Below are positions 1 to 6,175 of a DNA stretch of 7,503 nucleotides, one piece after another (position 1 is the stretch's first letter; every line of letters starts with the position of its first letter). The translations under genes and the position numbers were made by a program. The stretch covers positions 1 through 7,503 of the forward strand of contig JBCDDJ010000323.1 of NCBI GenBank assembly GCA_039180385.1, read 5' to 3'. This DNA is from SIO4C1 sp039180385. GTDB lineage: Bacteria; Cyanobacteriota; Cyanobacteriia; Phormidesmidales; Phormidesmidaceae. Below the pieces are notes generated by a model, which worked only from the letters and a program-made list of their open reading frames with translations, did not search any database and was not told where the DNA came from.

Positions 1-51
1 ATAGTGTGACTCATCGTTTCCCTAACTTGAATTCGCAAGGGTACGATACAG

Positions 52-79
52 GCTCTGGGGGGTTCCGCAGCGCTTTTTT
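52..79 (+). terminator. Candidate rho-independent terminator
   Basis: GCTCTG (52-57) pairs with CAGCGC (68-73) apart from one T-C mismatch. The loop is G-rich and can add two further G-C pairs. The stem is followed directly by six T residues (74-79). This is the classical layout for ending a plus-strand transcript entering from the left. No gene ending just before it is recognisable; plus-strand stop codons at 2-4 and 7-9 would allow one to end there, or it could close a small RNA. The mismatch in the stem limits confidence. Confidence 0.4.
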
Positions 80-153
80 CCTAGGTGCCTATTGATACAC
101 CGTTATCTACAACCTGATTTCCCGCTTTGTAGAATACTCCCACGTATCCGGAT

Positions 154-483
154 GTGATGGTGACACCACGGCCTCCAGCTCTTAAGCCAGGACGCAGGGA
201 TACGGTGATGAATCCCTTCTTGATTGCGGAAACGCTATCTAACTCCACCGAAGGGTATGACCGGGGTGAAAAGTTTGTCCACTATCGCACTATCGAGACA
301 TTTCAGGAGTATGTGCTGATTGATCAGTATCGACCCCATGTGGAGCATTATGTGAAACAGACCACTAAACAATGGTTGTTTACGGAATATGACAACTTAG
401 AGGCTAAGTTCACGTTGGCGTCTGTACCCGTTGAAATTGCCCTGACAGATTTATACGAGGCGATTGAGTTTGAAAATGATTAA
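154..483 (+). pseudogene. Uma2 family endonuclease (DUF820), C-terminal remnant
   Basis: The 109-codon frame (GTG start, ATG at 157) matches the C-terminal part of Uma2/DUF820 proteins, restriction-endonuclease-fold proteins that are abundant and often mobile in cyanobacteria. Visible family features are MNPFLIAETLS (19-29), STEGYDRGEKF (31-41), EYVLIDQY and the closing LTDLYEAIEFE. Full-length members have about 190 residues, so roughly the first 80 are missing. Homology runs a few codons upstream of the start: the frame reads TYPDV just before the GTG, which is the family's catalytic PD motif, and then meets a TAG stop at 130-132. No ribosome binding site or start lies upstream of PD. The D, E26 and K40 positions of the PD-(D/E)XK core therefore survive, but the protein begins after the D. 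I infer a decayed copy, truncated by deletion or rearrangement. A short expressed protein cannot be excluded. It converges with the gene ending at 513. Confidence 0.75.
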
Positions 484-496
484 GCTTCAGAGGCAT

Positions 497-512
497 GCCC
501 ATTTAGATGGGC
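497..512. terminator. Stem-loop between convergent genes
   Basis: GCCCAT (497-502) and ATGGGC (507-512) form a perfect 6-bp stem with a TTAG loop. It lies in the 29-base gap between the Uma2 remnant and the minus-strand gene ending at 513, and abuts that gene's TGA stop. Its position suggests a shared bidirectional terminator. There is no long T tract on either side (TCAAATTT on the plus strand), so termination strength is uncertain. Confidence 0.45.
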
Positions 513-3500
513 TCAAATTTCAATCTGTCCTTCACCCTCTCCCAATTCCAGCAGGAACTGCATTGCCTTGACAATATACTGAGCGCAGTCGTGGGGTGAA
601 GTTTTGTAAAACGATCGCCAGGCGGTGGCTTTGTCTTGATCGTAGCGTTGGACTCGATGGGGTTTCCCGTCGAGCCAGGCCAGGCGAACGGCGTGGCCGA
701 CCAGGACATCTAACACAATGTCGTCTTCGATTTGCCAGTTGGGGTTGCGGTCAAACAGTTCAGACAGCTCCATCATGGCTTCGACATTGACTTGGCGATA
801 TTCGGGGGCCTGGATTTTGTTGAGCAGGTGTTCGATGCGGCGGGCAAAGTCGGGTTCTTCGGGGGTGGTGTCGGAGAGGATGACTTTGCTGATCAGCCGA
901 TTGCGGCGCTCGAGTTTGTCGCCGATGACGATACCGTGACAGTGCTTAAAGGTACGCCAGATGCGGGGGTAAAAATCTTCGGGGATGCGGTTAAGGCTGC
1001 CGTCGCGCTGGCGTTTGTGCCACCAGTCGCCCTCGGGTGGGAGTTCTTCCTCGGCCTGGGGCAGGACGACCCACTGCATGGCCTGTAAAGGGCGGGCTCG
1101 GAGAGATTCTTGACGAAATAGGGTTTTATCTAGACCTGCGTAGCCAGCCAACACGCCCCGCAGCTGCATTTTGATATCAAAGGGGCTCATTTTCATCAAG
1201 GTTTCGTAAGCATCGGACTGGCTAAGATGCTGTTCTCGGCTGATCTCATTGGTGAGCAGCAAGATCATATAGCTCACTCGCAGGGTCATCAGCCCCTCAA
1301 ATAGCTCGGGTTCTGACTTGATCAGCACGCTGAGGTCAATCAGTAGTTCCTGGGTGAGGACGCGATCGCGAATATCTTCGCCGCAAAATTCGTTGATTTT
1401 TTGCACGATATCGCTGGGGGGCATCGGGTCAGTCATCAGTGAGGCCCGACTGTAAGCTTTGCCCACCGCAATTTGTTTTTGTCTGACCAGCAGCTCAGTG
1501 ACGGCATCGGACAGCCCAATATCGACTTTATCGAGCAGTCCAGCGGCCCGCCGGAGGATGGCCCACAGCTCTAAGCGACCAGCTTTGATATAAATTTCAT
1601 CGAGCAGGTCTGCCAGGGTGACTCTTTCCTGGGCATCGGTGCCCCAGCTGGTGTCAAAATTTAACCCCTCAAGGCGGGTAAGGTTGTTGAGCAATTCTAT
1701 CTGCTCGTAGAGGTTATCGGAAATGCGCAGGGTTTTGAGCAGCTGTCCCGGATCTTTTTCTCGCTCAAGATCGAGTTCCTGCATCTGGGTCAGGGGTTGG
1801 GTCTTGGCCGCTGACATCGGCAGATAGGCCGAGATGGGCATTTTGTAGAACGAGGCGGGTGCGATCGCAACGCTTTCTTCCTCAATTCGCTCAGTGGCAG
1901 CGGTCAGCATCAGCTGAAAGAGGGCCCCGACCCTAACTGGCACACCGTTGCAGCTGCCGTCCTTGAGCTCCAAAATCAGCTTGAGCAGCGGCGACTCTTC
2001 AATGGCTTTATGCCCCAACTCAAACATGCCATGGGTGAGCATCAGGGTGACCGTAGGGCGGCCGGGTTCGTTCCAATGTTCGTGGATGTAGGCCAGTTCA
2101 CTGTGGATTTGAGCCACCAGAAAATGGTAGTCGAGGGTCAGATAAAACTGTTGGCTGTCGAGATACGCCGGTAAAAAGACCGCCGTTTCATTTTGAATAC
2201 GAAAGATGCGGGCGGTGGTTAGGCTGCGTAACCGACGAATGGGTCGGCCTGATAGGTTTAACTTTTCGTTGCAGCCAATCTGGGCATAGAGCGCAGACAG
2301 CTCCATCGCCGGGCGCACCTGGACGGGCTCAATTTGTTCTAAAACCTGGGTTTCGATGCCGTAGTTGGCGAGCTGCTTTTGGAGAGTGCGATCCTCTGCC
2401 AGAAGCGCAATCTGGACAATGGGGCGGCGATTTTGACCCGCTTTGAGGTGGCGCGCCAGCGGATCGAGATCCCCCGGTGTGAGCAACCCGTCCTGGATCA
2501 TCAACCCCAGATAGTAAAGGCTTTGGGCCCACACCAGCGGAATATTTTCGTTGGGCAATCGGGTTTGGCTATGGGGGTTAACCCGTTCGGCCTCAATCGC
2601 GTCTTGGGGCACGTAATAGACCTCAGGCAGCAAATCATGCCCATTTTTGTTGACCGCCACGGCCTTGAGTCGCTCAAAATAAAAGTCAGCCGGATCCTGA
2701 CTAAACAGGCTGTTGAGCAGTAGGTAGCTAAAGAATAGCGGCCACTCACACTCAATGTGCTCAAATTCTTTCAGTTCACCGGGCTCGTAGTGTAACCGCT
2801 CAGTGTCTTCGAGTACTGACTGATGCCCGTCGCGCAAAAATCGTTTGCAGCCATAGTTGCCTTGGAGTTTGTCGACGATGGTCTGCAAGGTTTGGGCGCG
2901 GAGGGCGTCATCGTCGATGGCAAAGGCAGGGAAACCGACCACGCTCAGCAGCGCCGCGTCAATTTCTTTAGAGCCAGATTCTCGGGGCAACAGGGCCTCG
3001 AGAGTAATGCGGGCGCGGGCAATCTCGTCAGGCAGCACATGGATGACGGAGCTGTTGCCCCCTCGGACCCCAAACAGATTAATGCCGTTCATGGCTTCTA
3101 GAGCGGCCTTTGCCATGCCCACCGAGCTGGCATTGAGTTCTGGCTTACCGTGATTGAGTTTGTTACCGCGCTCCCAGATGCCGTAGTCCGGGGTACGATA
3201 GGCCCGACCAATGTAATAGACCAGATTTTGGAGAAAATCAACTTCGTCGGGGGTATAAACGATCTGTAAGCCTGAGCTGGTCATCTGGGCCAGCATCAGC
3301 AGAAATATCGACGTTGCATCGAGCTGGAGATGACCCCACTCGTGATCGGCCACCACCGCATCCCCCGTGAAGGTATTGTATTTGGCATGCAGGGCATCCA
3401 GGGGATCTTGGGTTGACTTAAACTTCTCCACCTTGTCTGCCTGGCGCATCATCGCGAACAGCAGCCCCCGCATCAGCTTGATCACACTGTGTTCTAGCTC

Positions 3501-3734
3501 GTAGGTGCGTCCCTGGTTTTCATCGACCTTGCGATAGGCCAGCGCCAGCCCCCACACCGCTAAGATGCTATAGACGTTATCGCGCACCCAGGCATCGGTG
3601 TAGTCACCGTGGGTGGTCACGGCGGTGCTGGCCGGTAATAGTCCAGAGACTGGATTTTGACGCGAAAGAATGACCGCCTGAACCTGTTGATAATAAGCCT
3701 CAAGCTGGTTTTGTCTTGATTGGAATTGATCCAT
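513..3734 (-). CDS. Phosphorylase kinase alpha/beta-like protein with GH15 domain
   Basis: This 1073-residue protein resembles the regulatory alpha/beta subunits of animal phosphorylase kinase from end to end; databases usually label bacterial members glycoside hydrolase family 15. The GH15-like (alpha/alpha)6 domain covers about residues 10-430, with near-identical stretches such as DAWVRDNVYSILAVWGL (47-63), ELEHSVIKLMRGL (79-91), WGHLQLDATS (133-142) and LNASSVGMAKAALEA (200-214). The carboxylate of YGIWERG (E188) sits where glucoamylases place the general acid. The motif near the general base reads VWAQSLYYLGL (401-411), as in the kinase subunits, rather than the WxHAE of active glucoamylases. 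The C-terminal PhK domain carries DGSLNRIP (911-918), FYPRIWRTFKHCHG (921-934) and APEYRQVNVEAMMEL (976-990). There is no C-terminal CAAX box, signal peptide or membrane segment, so it should be cytoplasmic. ATG is chosen because homology begins within the first 15 residues; no good Shine-Dalgarno is seen. I infer a carbohydrate-binding or regulatory role linked to glycogen; residual hydrolase activity is possible. No kinase gene is adjacent. Confidence 0.9.
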   Translation of the reverse strand: MDQFQSRQNQLEAYYQQVQAVILSRQNPVSGLLPASTAVTTHGDYTDAWVRDNVYSILAVWGLALAYRKVDENQGRTYELEHSVIKLMRGLLFAMMRQADKVEKFKSTQDPLDALHAKYNTFTGDAVVADHEWGHLQLDATSIFLLMLAQMTSSGLQIVYTPDEVDFLQNLVYYIGRAYRTPDYGIWERGNKLNHGKPELNASSVGMAKAALEAMNGINLFGVRGGNSSVIHVLPDEIARARITLEALLPRESGSKEIDAALLSVVGFPAFAIDDDALRAQTLQTIVDKLQGNYGCKRFLRDGHQSVLEDTERLHYEPGELKEFEHIECEWPLFFSYLLLNSLFSQDPADFYFERLKAVAVNKNGHDLLPEVYYVPQDAIEAERVNPHSQTRLPNENIPLVWAQSLYYLGLMIQDGLLTPGDLDPLARHLKAGQNRRPIVQIALLAEDRTLQKQLANYGIETQVLEQIEPVQVRPAMELSALYAQIGCNEKLNLSGRPIRRLRSLTTARIFRIQNETAVFLPAYLDSQQFYLTLDYHFLVAQIHSELAYIHEHWNEPGRPTVTLMLTHGMFELGHKAIEESPLLKLILELKDGSCNGVPVRVGALFQLMLTAATERIEEESVAIAPASFYKMPISAYLPMSAAKTQPLTQMQELDLEREKDPGQLLKTLRISDNLYEQIELLNNLTRLEGLNFDTSWGTDAQERVTLADLLDEIYIKAGRLELWAILRRAAGLLDKVDIGLSDAVTELLVRQKQIAVGKAYSRASLMTDPMPPSDIVQKINEFCGEDIRDRVLTQELLIDLSVLIKSEPELFEGLMTLRVSYMILLLTNEISREQHLSQSDAYETLMKMSPFDIKMQLRGVLAGYAGLDKTLFRQESLRARPLQAMQWVVLPQAEEELPPEGDWWHKRQRDGSLNRIPEDFYPRIWRTFKHCHGIVIGDKLERRNRLISKVILSDTTPEEPDFARRIEHLLNKIQAPEYRQVNVEAMMELSELFDRNPNWQIEDDIVLDVLVGHAVRLAWLDGKPHRVQRYDQDKATAWRSFYKTSPHDCAQYIVKAMQFLLELGEGEGQIEI
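1362..1369. repeat. HIP1 octamer GCGATCGC
   Basis: A perfect copy of the highly iterated palindrome of cyanobacterial genomes, inside the phosphorylase-kinase-like gene. It supports a cyanobacterial host. Confidence 0.9.
1861..1868. repeat. HIP1 octamer GCGATCGC
   Basis: Second perfect HIP1 copy within the phosphorylase-kinase-like gene. Confidence 0.9.
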
Positions 3735-3741
3735 GGATAAA

Positions 3742-3788
3742 GTTAAAAGTTAAAAATTAAAGGCTTCGCCGGAAGCTTCGCCGAACGG
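3742..3788. repeat. Short tandem repeats upstream of the PhK-like gene
   Basis: Two blocks lie just upstream of the ATG at 3734. The first is a heptamer array, GTTAAAA (3742-3748), GTTAAAA (3749-3755), then the degenerate ATTAAAG. The second is a 12-base duplication, GGCTTCGCCGGA (3762-3773) and AGCTTCGCCGAA (3774-3785), followed by another GGTTAAAAA. This resembles the short tandemly repeated repetitive sequences of filamentous cyanobacteria. The array falls in the 5' leader or promoter region of the minus-strand gene, so copy-number change could affect expression; that effect is inference. Confidence 0.65.
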
Positions 3789-3804
3789 TTAAAAATGGAA
3801 GAAT

Positions 3805-3870
3805 CGTAGGGTGGATTCAACGTCACCAAAACTTTGGATATCCAAGGGATCCCGTTGAACAACCCACCAA
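3805..3870. repeat. Nested palindromic intergenic repeat
   Basis: The outer arms are GGGT...TTCAACG (3809-3822) and CGTTGAA...ACCC (3853-3865): a 7-bp perfect inner match and a 4-bp outer match separated by an asymmetric internal loop. Between them is a perfect 12-bp palindrome, TTGGATATCCAA (3834-3845). The element begins CGTAGGGTGG and ends ACCCACC, the style of the dispersed palindromic or MITE-like repeats common in cyanobacterial spacers. It lies between the dacB stop and the PhK-like gene start. It could fold in RNA and act as a weak terminator for dacB, but carries no T tract. Confidence 0.55.
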
Positions 3871-3931
3871 AACCTCTAATAACACCAAAACCCACCAATA
3901 AATAGACCCCATATTCTCAGAGGTGATGCAG

Positions 3932-5392
3932 TTAGCAATCCTCTAACTGAGCTATTTCTAACACAAGGGCGTCAATCACCTGCCGCAGGTTGGCACCGCG
4001 CTGGTTGACATGGTTGAGCAAAATGCTTAGCACCACAGGGGGATGGTTCAGAGGTTCCAGATAGCCTGAGAGGGAGGCATTCCTGCTAATGGCTCCTGTT
4101 TTCCCATGTAAACGCCCCTGCACGATGGTATCGCGGAACCGATTGCGGAGGGTGCCGCTTTGGCCGGCGACGGCCAGGGAGTTGCGATAGATCTCAGCTT
4201 CGGGGGTAAAGGCCATGCCCTGGAGCGTATCAACAAAGGCGGTGGGGGTGGCCAGATTGTGGCGAGATAGGCCGGAGCCGTCCACGATCTCGTAGCTGTC
4301 GGGGGCGACGCCGAGGGGCTGGAGCACGGTTTTGACCGCCTCTGTCCCGGCGGTGGTGACCTCTGCGACAGGGGCAGCGGCCACGGCGAGTCCTAGGGAT
4401 TTGAGGATGGCCTCGGCGTAGATATTTTTGCTATTGCGGTTGGTGCGACTCAGCCAATCGGCCAGGGGGGGAGAGGTCACTGTGGCGAGCTCGGATGCCC
4501 CGCTGGGGATTGGCTGGGCGGTGAGGTCGGTTTGGGCTACGGAAACCCCCAGGGTTGTAAGGCGCTGTCGTAGGGTTTGGGCAAAATAGCGGGCGGGCTC
4601 GGGGACGGCCACAGATGCCGTCTCTGGCGCAGTGCCGACGATCAGCTGGCCGTATACCCGCAATATCGGTCGCCCCAGGTCGCGGCCAATCTCGACAAAT
4701 TCTGGTTCGCTGGCGCTGACGGTTTTAGAGAAGTTCTCAACGCGCCACTGATTTGTCAAACTCGGGTCGTCCCACTCGACCCGCAGGGGCTGCCCTACTG
4801 CCTGGGGAAACAGGGTCAGCCCCAGCTCATTTTGGTTGAGCATCAGGCTATTGGCAGGGGCCCCATAGCCTGCCTGGACATCTTCCCACTCCCAGTTGGG
4901 GTTGACCCTCTGCCCAGGGAAGTGCCCGTCATGGGCCAGCAGGTTGCTGACGCGGCTGAGCCCCTGCTGGCTGAGCTGCTGGGCTAAATCAGTCAGCTGC
5001 TCATCGCCAAAGGTGGGATCGCCCCCGCCTGTGACATAGAGGGTGGTGAGGCCGTTATTGTCAAGGCCATAGACCGACGTACGCGTGGTGAAATCAGGGC
5101 CTAAGTGTCGCAGGGCCGCCGCAGTGGTCAGCAGCTTGACATTCGAGGCGGGGACAAAGTAACGATCGGCATCTCTGGCGTAGAGGACTTGGCGCTCCCC
5201 TGCGGTGCGGCCCAGGGTTTCGACCTGGATGCCCAGGCGGGCACGGCGTAAATCGGGTTGGGTTGCGATCGCATCTAACTGCTCCCCCAACTCAGCCCGA
5301 CACATACCAACTGCGGCTGATTGTGGCATGAGGGCCAGCAAAGCAGCACAGGTGCCATTGGCCAGTAAAAATGCAAAAGAACCACGAAGCAT
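3932..5392 (-). CDS. dacB: D-alanyl-D-alanine carboxypeptidase/endopeptidase, PBP4 type (S13)
   Basis: A periplasmic penicillin-binding protein of class C that removes the terminal D-Ala from peptidoglycan stem peptides and can cleave DD cross-links. All three active-site motifs are present: SXXK as SNVK (S83 nucleophile, K86), SXN as SKN (321-323, in NSKNIYAEAIL) and KTG (431-433, in HGKTGAISRNASLSGYL). The spacing of about 238 residues between SXXK and SXN reflects the extra domains typical of family S13. Other family segments are YGAPANSLMLNQNELGL (176-192), YEIVDGSGLSR (367-377) and GQSGTLRNRF (410-419). The N-terminus (R3, hydrophobic 4-21, then QSAA about 24-27) is a Sec signal peptide with probable cleavage near A27. 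C31 lacks a lipobox, so it is not a lipoprotein. At 486 residues it is close to E. coli DacB (477). The start is supported by the signal peptide; the ribosome binding site is weak. It diverges from the DUF3288 gene across 180 bp and is probably transcribed alone. Confidence 0.93.
   Translation of the reverse strand: MLRGSFAFLLANGTCAALLALMPQSAAVGMCRAELGEQLDAIATQPDLRRARLGIQVETLGRTAGERQVLYARDADRYFVPASNVKLLTTAAALRHLGPDFTTRTSVYGLDNNGLTTLYVTGGGDPTFGDEQLTDLAQQLSQQGLSRVSNLLAHDGHFPGQRVNPNWEWEDVQAGYGAPANSLMLNQNELGLTLFPQAVGQPLRVEWDDPSLTNQWRVENFSKTVSASEPEFVEIGRDLGRPILRVYGQLIVGTAPETASVAVPEPARYFAQTLRQRLTTLGVSVAQTDLTAQPIPSGASELATVTSPPLADWLSRTNRNSKNIYAEAILKSLGLAVAAAPVAEVTTAGTEAVKTVLQPLGVAPDSYEIVDGSGLSRHNLATPTAFVDTLQGMAFTPEAEIYRNSLAVAGQSGTLRNRFRDTIVQGRLHGKTGAISRNASLSGYLEPLNHPPVVLSILLNHVNQRGANLRQVIDALVLEIAQLEDC
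5265..5272. repeat. HIP1 octamer GCGATCGC
   Basis: Third perfect HIP1 copy, inside the N-terminal coding part of dacB. None is seen to the right of this point in the window. Confidence 0.9.
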
Positions 5393-5460
5393 AGAAGTCT
5401 CGAAAAATGATCAATTGGCAAAGATGGGCTCGCCGGTTAAACGGATCGGCTTATATTGGT

Positions 5461-5499
5461 ATGGGCTTGGGAGGCTGAATCCATTAGCCCATCCTACGA
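5461..5499. repeat. Palindromic repeat in the divergent spacer
   Basis: ATGGGCT (5461-5467) and AGCCCAT (5486-5492) form a perfect 7-bp inverted repeat with an 18-base loop. The stem can continue with TGG/CCA after a small bulge. It is bounded on the right by CCTACG, so the minus strand starts CGTAGGATGGGCT, the same style as the CGTAGGGTGG end of the element at 3805. It sits between the divergent dacB and DUF3288 genes, where both promoters should lie. Confidence 0.5.
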
Positions 5500-5514
5500 T
5501 GCAACTGTCCACTG

Positions 5515-5572
5515 CCTTCTTCTCCCCCACCCTCCCCATCTCCCTTTCGCCCTTCCCCCTTCCCTCTTTTTT
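5515..5572 (+). other. Pyrimidine-rich tract before the DUF3288 start
   Basis: In 58 bases only three are purines (A5529, A5538, G5549). The tract runs straight into the ATG at 5573, leaving no Shine-Dalgarno sequence. It occupies the leader of the plus-strand gene and is a polypurine run on the strand of divergent dacB. Possible roles are an S1-dependent or unstructured leader or a triplex-prone segment; both are inference. Confidence 0.7.
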
Positions 5573-5860
5573 ATGTCCGAACAAAAAGACCAACAACACC
5601 CCCAGTACAAAAAAGACCGCGATGTTGCCAACGGCTTACTCAACGCTGAGCCAGACGATCTTAACCTGGCGGAGCTGGCCCGTCTGCGGATCCGCTATGA
5701 CGGTTTTCCAGGTGCCCGCGATATCCAGACTGACCTGGATAAGGTTTTAGACAATTGGGGCCTCACAGAAGCGCAGCTCTTCGAAAAAACCCGAGAGCTG
5801 CACCAGATCAAGACACTCTATAAGGCCGCACGGACCAAAGGTGGAGAAGACTGGAGTTAG
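5573..5860 (+). CDS. DUF3288 family protein
   Basis: A 95-residue soluble protein of the DUF3288 family, conserved in cyanobacteria and of unknown function. Recognisable family segments are QQHPQYKKDRDVANGLL (7-23), NLAELARLRIRYDGFPGARD (31-50) and IQTDLDKVLDNWGLTEAQLF (51-70), followed by a charged helical tail with basic residues (K71-K89). There is no signal peptide, membrane segment or cysteine pair. The frame is open 39 codons further upstream to 5456, but that extension is low-complexity translation of the pyrimidine tract (Leu/Pro rich). The ATG at 5573, giving MSEQKDQQHP, matches the family's usual start and length. No Shine-Dalgarno is present. The gene diverges from dacB, and its stop codon lies in a potential stem-loop (5851-5882). 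Confidence 0.88.
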   Translation: MSEQKDQQHPQYKKDRDVANGLLNAEPDDLNLAELARLRIRYDGFPGARDIQTDLDKVLDNWGLTEAQLFEKTRELHQIKTLYKAARTKGGEDWS

Positions 5861-5882
5861 TTCTTCGAGACTTCAACTTCAG
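5851..5882 (+). other. Stem-loop overlapping the DUF3288 stop codon
   Basis: CTGGAGTT (5851-5858) can pair with AACTTCAG (5875-5882), seven Watson-Crick pairs plus one G-U, with possible extra pairing inside. No T tract follows, so it is at best a weak or factor-dependent transcript end. Confidence 0.25.
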
Positions 5883-6175
5883 CACCCCACAGATATTAGC
5901 CTTCGGCCAGGCATAAATTTTCAAAGCGCATAAGACAATTTAAGCCTCATTGAGAAAGCAAGTCTACGGCTCCTAAAGTTGGTGGATGGCAAGAATACTC
6001 GCTAATCTACCCTACGTAAGCTGGATAACTAATGCGTATGCTTTAACAGCTTTGAGGTGCGCTATATCTTAAGACCATTGGAAGCTTTTCAATTTAGTTC
6101 TTACCTTCACCACTTCTAAGCTTGTCCATCGACCAATATTGATGAGCACATTAGTTCAGGGATTTATTGTCTGTA
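5861..6175. other. Spacer without a gene, with a decayed palindrome
   Basis: About 315 bases lie between the DUF3288 stop and the dehydrogenase start. No open frame with recognisable homology, tRNA or riboswitch was seen. The spacer holds a degenerate inverted repeat: GTTGGTGGAT (5978-5987) against ATCTACCCTAC (6005-6015). The right end reads ACCCTACG, which is the reverse complement of the CGTAGGGT seed found at 3805. It must also carry the promoter of the dehydrogenase gene, but no -35/-10 pair stands out. AGGGA at 6158-6162 is the only ribosome-binding-site candidate. Confidence 0.5.

Noticed and set aside
1..153. Missing N-terminal half of Uma2 in another frame (simple frameshift)
   Set aside because: None of the three plus frames in this stretch gives Uma2-like sequence; the longest (3 to 92) has no family features.
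732..1088. Plus-strand frame of 118 codons opposite the PhK-like gene, and similar frames at 2379-2723 and 2823-3101
   Set aside because: They are antisense to strongly conserved coding sequence and have no recognisable domains of their own.
5300..5392. Lipoprotein signal at the DacB N-terminus (C31)
   Set aside because: Residues before C31 read AVGM, which is not a lipobox; an ordinary Sec cleavage near A27 fits better.
5456..5572. N-terminal extension of the DUF3288 frame to an upstream ATG
   Set aside because: The extra 39 residues are low-complexity translation of the palindrome and pyrimidine tract; family members start at MSEQ-like residues.
5861..6166. Possible tRNA or small-RNA gene in the long spacer
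   Set aside because: No cloverleaf, conserved TTCGA arm in context, or terminator with a T tract was found.
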